Shown in pieces: positions 7,282 through 11,484 of a stretch of 11,484 nt of DNA. The DNA is taken from assembly GCA_031284195.1 (NCBI GenBank), contig JAITAI010000065.1:1-11484 (forward strand), given 5' to 3'. This stretch comes from Treponema sp. (GTDB lineage: Bacteria > Spirochaetota > Spirochaetia > Treponematales > Breznakiellaceae). Position 1 is the stretch's first letter, and every line of letters starts with the position of its first letter. Position numbers and translations under genes: made by a program. Under the pieces are notes generated by a model. It worked only from the letters and a program-made list of their open reading frames with translations, made no database searches and had not been told where the DNA came from.

Positions 7282-8715
7282 ATGGTTTCCGTATCCTTGT
7301 ATACCCTGGGTTGCAAGGTCAATCAGCTTGAGAGCGAAGCTATCGCCCATGCTTTCAGCGTGCAGGGTTTTAGGGTGCTGCCTTGGGATAGAGCCTCAGA
7401 AGAACCTAAGGCGGATATCCTGGTGGTTAATACGTGTACGGTAACTTCCAAGGCTGAACAAAAGGCCCGGCGGGTCATCCGAAAAGCCTTGCGGGATCAT
7501 CCCCAGGCGGTTCTTATGGTAACCGGTTGTTATGCCCAAGTGGCTAGGGAGGCGCTGGATGCTCTGGGAAGGGAGTGCGGTTCTGATTCTTTAGATGCAA
7601 AACGGCTGGTGGTGGTATCGGGGGATACTAAGAGCCTGCTCTTGGATCTGCCGGGATTTCTTGCGAAAACCATGCCGGAAGAGATGGCCCTGGTTTCGAT
7701 CTCCCAATGGCTTCGGGAAAAGGAAACCTCCCAGACTCCGGTAACTGAACGGTTTCGGTTTATTCCAGGGGACTTTTCCCTCCATTCCAGAGCTTCGGTG
7801 AAGATTCAAGATGGTTGTGATAATCATTGTTCCTATTGCCGGGTACGGCTTGCCCGGGGGAGGAGTGTAAGTCTTGAGGCGGACCAAATCCGTGCTACGT
7901 TACAAGCCTTGGAAGCCAAGGGGTATGCAGAAGCGGTGTTAACCGGGGTAAACATCACCCAATATCGGGATACCGGTATACTCCAGGAAGGGGCGCTGCA
8001 TCTGGGTGCGCTCTTGAGGTATCTCCTTGCGGGAACTGAGTATATCAGATTACGGCTTTCTTCCCTTGAACCAGAAGGACTCACTGAGGATCTGTTTGCT
8101 GTTCTGGGACATCCCCGGATTCGGCCCCATATTCATCTTTCCCTTCAGTCGGGCAGTCCCCGGATTTTGGAGCAGATGGGGCGCCGGTATACCCCGGAGG
8201 ATGTGGAAAAGGGGATACGCCGTTTACGAGTGGTCAAAGACGACCCCTTTCTTGGCTGCGATATTATTACCGGGTTTCCCGGTGAAACCGAGGAAGCCTT
8301 TGAAGAGACCTATGCGTTCTGTGAGCGTAGCGGTTTTGCCTGGATCCACGCTTTTCCCTATTCCCCGCGGCCTGGTACTGCGGCATATACCTATCCGGGG
8401 GGGGTGAGTGAAAGAGACGCGGTCCTGCGGGTAGAACGGCTTAGGGCCCTGGGTCGTGCAGGACGGCAGGCCTATAGCCGCCGCTGGCAGGGACAGGAGG
8501 TGGAAGCGATCCTTGAGGCATCCAAGGAATCCAACCCTTCCTTTGTTACTGCAGTATCGGATAATTATCTTAAACTACTGGTACCTTTTCCCAATCAAGA
8601 GCCGCCTCCATGGGGTAGCGCTATCCGGTGCAGGATCTGCAAACTCCCTGATAGAGGAGAGGAATTTTCCCGGTTTGACGCCCTGGGAGAGTACATAAAG
8701 GAAGAGTCCAGATAA
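7282..8715 (+). CDS. mtaB: MtaB-type tRNA t6A37 methylthiotransferase (radical SAM)
   Basis: The predicted protein has 477 residues. It inserts a methylthio group at C2 of N6-threonylcarbamoyladenosine 37, giving ms2t6A in tRNAs that read ANN codons, which supports decoding accuracy. The N-terminal MTTase domain has GCKVNQLESEA (10-20), NTCTVTSKAEQKARR (50-64) and TGCYAQ (81-86). C11, C52 and C83 would bind the auxiliary Fe-S cluster. The radical SAM domain starts with KIQDGCDNHCSYC (174-186); C179, C183 and C186 bind the SAM cluster, followed by LARGRSVS and LSLQSGSPRIL (286-296). A C-terminal TRAM-like region (about 400-477) would bind tRNA. GCKVNQLESE and KIQDGC favour MtaB over MiaB and RimO. 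ATG 7282 lies 4 nt after the TPR stop with no clear ribosome binding site, so it is probably translated by coupling. This is the last gene of its cluster, and no terminator was seen after it. Confidence 0.93.
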   Translation: MVSVSLYTLGCKVNQLESEAIAHAFSVQGFRVLPWDRASEEPKADILVVNTCTVTSKAEQKARRVIRKALRDHPQAVLMVTGCYAQVAREALDALGRECGSDSLDAKRLVVVSGDTKSLLLDLPGFLAKTMPEEMALVSISQWLREKETSQTPVTERFRFIPGDFSLHSRASVKIQDGCDNHCSYCRVRLARGRSVSLEADQIRATLQALEAKGYAEAVLTGVNITQYRDTGILQEGALHLGALLRYLLAGTEYIRLRLSSLEPEGLTEDLFAVLGHPRIRPHIHLSLQSGSPRILEQMGRRYTPEDVEKGIRRLRVVKDDPFLGCDIITGFPGETEEAFEETYAFCERSGFAWIHAFPYSPRPGTAAYTYPGGVSERDAVLRVERLRALGRAGRQAYSRRWQGQEVEAILEASKESNPSFVTAVSDNYLKLLVPFPNQEPPPWGSAIRCRICKLPDRGEEFSRFDALGEYIKEESR

Positions 8716-8839
8716 ACCAGATTCAAATGATGTGGATAAAATCCGCTGACAGTATGATGGGGTAGTATAAGCAAAGTTCAAGGGGTCATTGAAATTGATT
8801 GAGAGGGACACTCGATTTTAGTTTTGAGAGAGGGTCTCA

Positions 8840-8857
8840 TTTTCGCTTCTGCGAAAA
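8840..8857 (+). promoter_or_regulatory. Perfect 7-bp hairpin overlapping the transporter's ribosome binding site
   Basis: TTTTCGC (8840-8846), loop TTCT (8847-8850) and GCGAAAA (8851-8857) form an exact inverted repeat. The 3' arm runs into the Shine-Dalgarno stretch AAAAAGGA (8854-8861) of the gene starting at 8871. In the mRNA the stem could mask part of that site. Whether this regulates translation is inference. Confidence 0.45.
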
Positions 8858-8870
8858 AGGAATAATCGGT

Positions 8871-9848
8871 ATGAGTATTTTTTCCAAGTTACAGCCGGTT
8901 TTCATAATTTTTTCAGCATTCTTCGGGGTGCTGCTCGGAAAAATTAACATAAACATAGAACAAAGATCAGGCAGCTTTATTGAGATTTTCTTAATGCTCC
9001 TGCTCTTTTTTACATTTGCGGGTATTGATATAAAAGACATTAGGAAATCATTTACCAATTTAAAATTTTCTCTTTCAGCATTAATTATTAATTTTTTATG
9101 GACCCCTGTTTTTGCCTTCCTTTTGGCAAAAATCTTTTTACCAGAACAAGTTAGCCTGCAAATCGGTTTTATTATGCTTCTAGTAACCCCCTGTACAGAC
9201 TGGTATTTAGTTTTTACTGGACTGGCCAATGGAAATGTAATATTAGGTTCTTCGATTTTACCTCTAAATTTAATATTACAAATTATCTTGTTACCAGTCT
9301 ACCTGTTTATTTTTATGGGAAAAACTGTTTCATTTGATATTAAAATACTTATTCAAAGTATAATTTTTATTCTTTTGATACCTTTAATATCCGCAAACAT
9401 GATAAAACTGATAATAAGAAAAATAAAACTTGAAAGATATTTTAACAAAATTATTGATCAGAATGATACGATTCAATTTGTGCTATTATGTTTTGCCATT
9501 ATTTCCATGTTTGCATCACAAGGTTCTATATTACTTGCTAACTTAATTATTTTTATAAAACTACTGTTTCCATTAATCATATTTTTTGTAATAAATTTCT
9601 TTTTAGCTTTATTTGTTGGGAAAAAATTAAAATTATCTTTTTACAATATTATACCATTACTATTTACAACATCAGCAAGAAATTCACCCATATCACTGGC
9701 AATAGTAATAATTACTTTTCCCTCAGAACCTATAATAGCTTTGGTATTGGTAATGGGTCCTTTGATTGAATTACCTGTGCTTGCAATAAATTCAACCATC
9801 TTAAAGAAGATTGATGAAAAAATAGACTCCACGCCTTCCATGGTGTAG
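8871..9848 (+). CDS. ACR3/BASS-superfamily membrane transporter, possibly arsenite efflux
   Basis: The protein has 325 residues and is almost wholly hydrophobic, with about ten predicted membrane helices. Matching motifs are LLVTPCTDWYLVFTGLANGN (103-122) with C108 in the PCT motif, SSILPLNLILQ (127-137), SARNSPISLAI (268-278) and MGPLIELPVL (295-304) with E300. In characterised ACR3 arsenite permeases a Cys and a Glu at such positions are important, so arsenite efflux is possible. However, no arsR, arsC or arsA lies nearby, and other organic-anion symporters share the fold, so the substrate is open. ATG 8871 is chosen over TTG 8799 because AAAAAGGA (8854-8861) precedes it and the earlier frame adds an unlikely N-terminus. 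The gene is markedly more AT-rich than all upstream genes (TTA, ATT, AAA codons dominate), a sign of horizontal transfer. The last residues (STPSMV) return to higher GC content and may be altered by the adjacent insertion-sequence junction. Confidence 0.75.
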   Translation: MSIFSKLQPVFIIFSAFFGVLLGKININIEQRSGSFIEIFLMLLLFFTFAGIDIKDIRKSFTNLKFSLSALIINFLWTPVFAFLLAKIFLPEQVSLQIGFIMLLVTPCTDWYLVFTGLANGNVILGSSILPLNLILQIILLPVYLFIFMGKTVSFDIKILIQSIIFILLIPLISANMIKLIIRKIKLERYFNKIIDQNDTIQFVLLCFAIISMFASQGSILLANLIIFIKLLFPLIIFFVINFFLALFVGKKLKLSFYNIIPLLFTTSARNSPISLAIVIITFPSEPIIALVLVMGPLIELPVLAINSTILKKIDEKIDSTPSMV

Positions 9849-9857
9849 GTTTCATAA

Positions 9858-10065
9858 CAGGTTTTTACATTAGACTTCGCGCTATGGACGATAGAAATAA
9901 TCAGGGAAGTCATAAAACGGATAGGTAAGGTAACCATGTCCGGGGTATCGGTATGGAGGACGCTGAAGGCGTTAGGCTTGTCGGCGCAACGTCCCCGCCA
10001 TGTGGCATATCAACAAAAGAGGAAGCGGTAGAGGAGTTTTGAAGAAAGCATATCCAGCAATAAAG
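9858..10065 (+). pseudogene. Frameshifted internal fragment of an IS630-family transposase
   Basis: Three frames join into an IS630-like helix-turn-helix region. Frame A (9858-10028) gives LDFALWTIEIIREVIKR, then SVWRTLKALGLSAQRPR and HVAYQQK before TAG 10029. Frame B (10016-10039) gives KEEAVEEF and meets TGA 10040. Frame C (10039-10065) gives LKKAYPAIK. The composite follows the family pattern FALWT...S-VWRTLK-LGLS-QRP---AYQQ--EAV--F-----YPAI closely. Only about 70 codons of a roughly 350-codon transposase remain. The 5' part and the whole DDE catalytic domain are gone, so the copy is dead. It lies 9 bp after the AT-rich transporter and before the epimerase promoter. The family match is from memory of its pattern. 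Confidence 0.75.
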
Positions 10066-10163
10066 ATTTACGTATTAACATACCAGTTATCTCTAGGAAG
10101 GTAATTCATTATTCTATAAAGAATTCCAAAAGTAAATGCAAAAAACCTGGAACTTAATAGTAA

Positions 10164-10192
10164 TTGAAAATTCTTACCCGGGCTTTTATAAT
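10164..10192 (+). promoter_or_regulatory. Near-consensus sigma-70 promoter for the epimerase gene
   Basis: TTGAAA (10164-10169) and TATAAT (10187-10192) are separated by exactly 17 nt. The -10 box is perfect and the -35 box has one mismatch to TTGACA. Transcription should start near 10198-10200, right at the ribosome binding site, leaving a leader of only about 15 nt. This placement also rules out the in-frame ATG 10136 as the main start, since it lies upstream of the promoter. Confidence 0.8.
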
Positions 10193-10200
10193 AGAATGAA

Positions 10201-10209
10201 AAAGGAGAG
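10201..10209 (+). promoter_or_regulatory. Ribosome binding site deciding the epimerase start
   Basis: AAAGGAGAG ends 4 nt before ATG 10214. The protein from this ATG has 288 residues and aligns end to end with the known D-psicose epimerases of about 290 residues, so the longer frame from 10136 is discarded. Confidence 0.8.
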
Positions 10210-10213
10210 TATC

Positions 10214-11080
10214 ATGGAAAGACCGGTTGGTATCTTTTATGCGTATTGGGCCCATGATTGGGATACCGATTTTTTACCGTTTGTGGATAAGGTTAAGCGC
10301 CTTGGTTTTGATTTATTGGAGCTCCATGGGGCAATTTTGGTAAAGAAGGACCGTGCATATCGTCTCAAAATAAAAGAAAAGGCTGAAAGAGCAGGTATAC
10401 TTCTGTCCTACGGCATAGGTATGTCGAAGGATAATGATCTCTCTTCTCTTGATGAAAATGTTCGTCAACGAGGTGTCGGTTTTATGAAAAAAGTCATCTT
10501 GGCTGTTCAGGAGATGGGAGGTGGTCTACTGAGCGGTACGGTTCACAGTTATTGGCCTGCAACCTTTCCCGAAGGGATGACCAGCAAAGAACCTATACTC
10601 AGGCAGAGCCTGAAAAGCATGAGGGAACTTGCCCCTTTTGCCGGGGACCATGAGGTTATGCTCAATGTGGAAGTGATTAACCGGTTTGAACAGTTTCTCA
10701 TCAATACCTGTGAGGAAGCTCTGGCCTATATAAGGGAAGTCAATAGTCCTGCCTGTAATATACTGCTTGATACTTTCCACATGAATATTGAGGAAGATTC
10801 TATTGGTGATGCCATCCGTATGGCAGGAAAACACCTTGCCTCTCTCCACCTAGGCGAACCGAACCGTAAACTGCCAGGAATGGGCCGTATGCCCTGGGGG
10901 GAGATCAAAAATGCTTTGGATGATATTAGCTATACCGGTCCCTTGGTCATGGAGCCCTTTATTAACCAGGGTGGATCCATTGCCCGGGACGTAGCGGTTT
11001 GGCGGGACATAGTCAAAAATCCCGATATGGACGCTTTAGCAGAAAAAGCCGCGACTTTTGTCAAGGAAAACCTACGATAG
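10214..11080 (+). CDS. D-psicose (D-allulose)/D-tagatose 3-epimerase family enzyme
   Basis: This 288-residue TIM-barrel enzyme should epimerise ketohexoses at C3, for example D-fructose to D-psicose, using a divalent metal. The sequence runs closely parallel to the Agrobacterium D-psicose 3-epimerase: FYAYWAHDW (8-16), HSYWPATFPEG (111-121), NVEVINRFE (151-159), LLDTFHMNIEEDS (184-196), LHLGEPNRKLPGMGRMPW (211-228) and VMEPF (245-249). Metal and catalytic residues fall at E153, D186, H212 and E247, a constant +3 offset from E150, D183, H209 and E244 of that enzyme. No signal peptide is present, so the protein is cytoplasmic. It is a single gene with its own strong promoter and terminator, between two decayed transposase genes. 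No sugar kinase or transporter lies within view, so its true substrate in the cell is uncertain; D-tagatose or another ketose is possible. GC content is nearer to that of the core genes than that of the transporter. Confidence 0.92.
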   Translation: MERPVGIFYAYWAHDWDTDFLPFVDKVKRLGFDLLELHGAILVKKDRAYRLKIKEKAERAGILLSYGIGMSKDNDLSSLDENVRQRGVGFMKKVILAVQEMGGGLLSGTVHSYWPATFPEGMTSKEPILRQSLKSMRELAPFAGDHEVMLNVEVINRFEQFLINTCEEALAYIREVNSPACNILLDTFHMNIEEDSIGDAIRMAGKHLASLHLGEPNRKLPGMGRMPWGEIKNALDDISYTGPLVMEPFINQGGSIARDVAVWRDIVKNPDMDALAEKAATFVKENLR

Positions 11081-11092
11081 GAGCAGGATAAA

Positions 11093-11131
11093 CCTAGAAA
11101 AAACCTCCAAGGGCTTTTTTCTAGGGCTTTT
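11093..11131 (+). terminator. Hairpin terminator after the epimerase gene
   Basis: CCTAGAAAAAA (11093-11103) and TTTTTTCTAGG (11115-11125) are a perfect 11-bp inverted repeat around an 11-nt loop (11104-11114), starting 12 nt after the stop codon. A T4 run (11128-11131) follows. The stem has six A:T pairs at its inner end, so the A and T runs could also let an inner CC/GG hairpin act as a terminator on either strand. Confidence 0.65.
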
Positions 11132-11351
11132 CTATGCTTAGCTTGGCTCATTTCGCAGGAAGGGCCTCCGTTTTTTGCAGGGTTTCACCTCTGTTTAAGA
11201 AGAGGAGTACTAGGGCGTGTTCACTTTTCTAAATTTTCTCTATACCTGTATCCTGGCGATAGGCTTATTCACCAGTGATAATTTCAGCCTTAAGCATAAG
11301 GAGGGAGGCTGTGTCTTATCCTCTCGATTAACCTAGGGAAGGAGATACAAA
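11132..11351 (+). other. Non-coding spacer, possibly including the left end of an insertion sequence
   Basis: No gene is seen in these 220 bp. Because a transposase-like start follows at 11352, the insertion-sequence left end should lie here. GGGCGTGTTCAC near 11214-11225 could be a terminal-repeat sequence, but no right end is inside the window to compare. GGAAGGAGA (11339-11345 region) is the ribosome binding site for that start. Confidence 0.35.
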
Positions 11352-11484
11352 ATGGGTAAAACGAAACTGCAGAAGCTTACCTTGATACAAGGGTAGTTGG
11401 GGATTTATCCGATTGGGGAGGCTGCTGGGATTAAACCTGAACGCCGGATAAACCAACTGAAATGTCCGGTAAGAGGATTATTGA
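11352..11484 (+). pseudogene. 5' fragment of an ISNCY-like transposase, broken by an in-frame TAG
   Basis: A good ribosome binding site (GGAAGGAGA) precedes ATG 11352. The frame opens with MGKTKLQKLTLIQG, then TAG (11394-11396). It continues open to the window edge with YPIGEAAGIKPERRINQLK and related residues. The N-terminus of ISNCY-group transposases has the pattern KTKLQ-LTLIQG--DGRYT--EAA--LG--PR-V--LKK, a helix-turn-helix DNA-binding region. The stop falls where the family has about two Val residues before DGRY, and the DG--T residues are blurred, suggesting a small frameshift plus substitutions. The rest of the gene lies beyond the window, so how far it has decayed cannot be judged. 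The family assignment rests on about 40 residues. Confidence 0.6.

Noticed and set aside
8733..8743. GGAT-AAA-ATCC after mtaB, considered as a terminator
   Set aside because: The stem is only 4 bp and no T run follows.
10136..10213. An upstream in-frame ATG extending the epimerase by 26 residues
   Set aside because: It lies upstream of the clear promoter at 10164-10192, and the enzyme family begins at the residue encoded by ATG 10214.
8711..11455. GATAAACC repeated at 8711, 11087 and 11447, considered as attachment-site or target-site duplications around the accessory region
   Set aside because: Eight or nine matching bases of simple composition are expected by chance over this distance, and they do not coincide with visible element ends.

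Overview
The window reads as a chromosomal segment of a spirochaete, most likely a Treponema of moderate GC content (termite-gut or free-living type rather than T. pallidum). This is an inference from gene content: a Na+-pumping oxaloacetate decarboxylase operon, a bactofilin, an MtaB-type methylthiotransferase and degenerate IS630-like and ISNCY-like transposases. No rRNA, tRNA or CRISPR array was seen, and all genes read on the + strand.

Region 1 (29-2245) is one large exported protein. Its N-terminal half carries Asp-box (BNR-like) repeats, and its C-terminal half is a DUF4015-type putative glycoside hydrolase. A 408-bp gap (2246-2653) with weak promoter-like signals leads to region 2 (2654-6100), a compact oadG-oadA-oadB operon in the canonical order. 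It encodes the membrane-bound, biotin-dependent pump that couples decarboxylation of oxaloacetate (or a related acid) to Na+ export. A hairpin at 6118-6155 probably terminates it.

Region 3 (6281-8715) is a tightly packed set of bactofilin, exported TPR protein and mtaB. The first two genes overlap and the last two are 4 nt apart, so they are probably co-transcribed and translationally coupled. Together they join a cytoskeletal or cell-envelope scaffold to a tRNA t6A37 modification enzyme.

Region 4 (about 8716-11484) looks like accessory DNA. It starts with a strikingly AT-rich ACR3/BASS-superfamily membrane transporter (8871-9848) whose ribosome-binding site lies partly in a small hairpin. 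A frameshifted IS630-family transposase remnant follows (about 9858-10065). Next comes a near-consensus sigma-70 promoter (TTGAAA, 17 nt, TATAAT) placed only about 15 nt upstream of the start codon of a D-psicose/D-tagatose 3-epimerase gene (10214-11080), which ends in a hairpin terminator. The window closes in the first codons of an ISNCY-like transposase broken by an in-frame TAG (11352-end). The sugar epimerase therefore sits between two decayed insertion sequences.

No unprecedented multi-gene system was found. The items most worth a second look are the insertion-sequence-bounded epimerase with its very short leader, the foreign-looking transporter with its hairpin, and the two-domain exported hydrolase.
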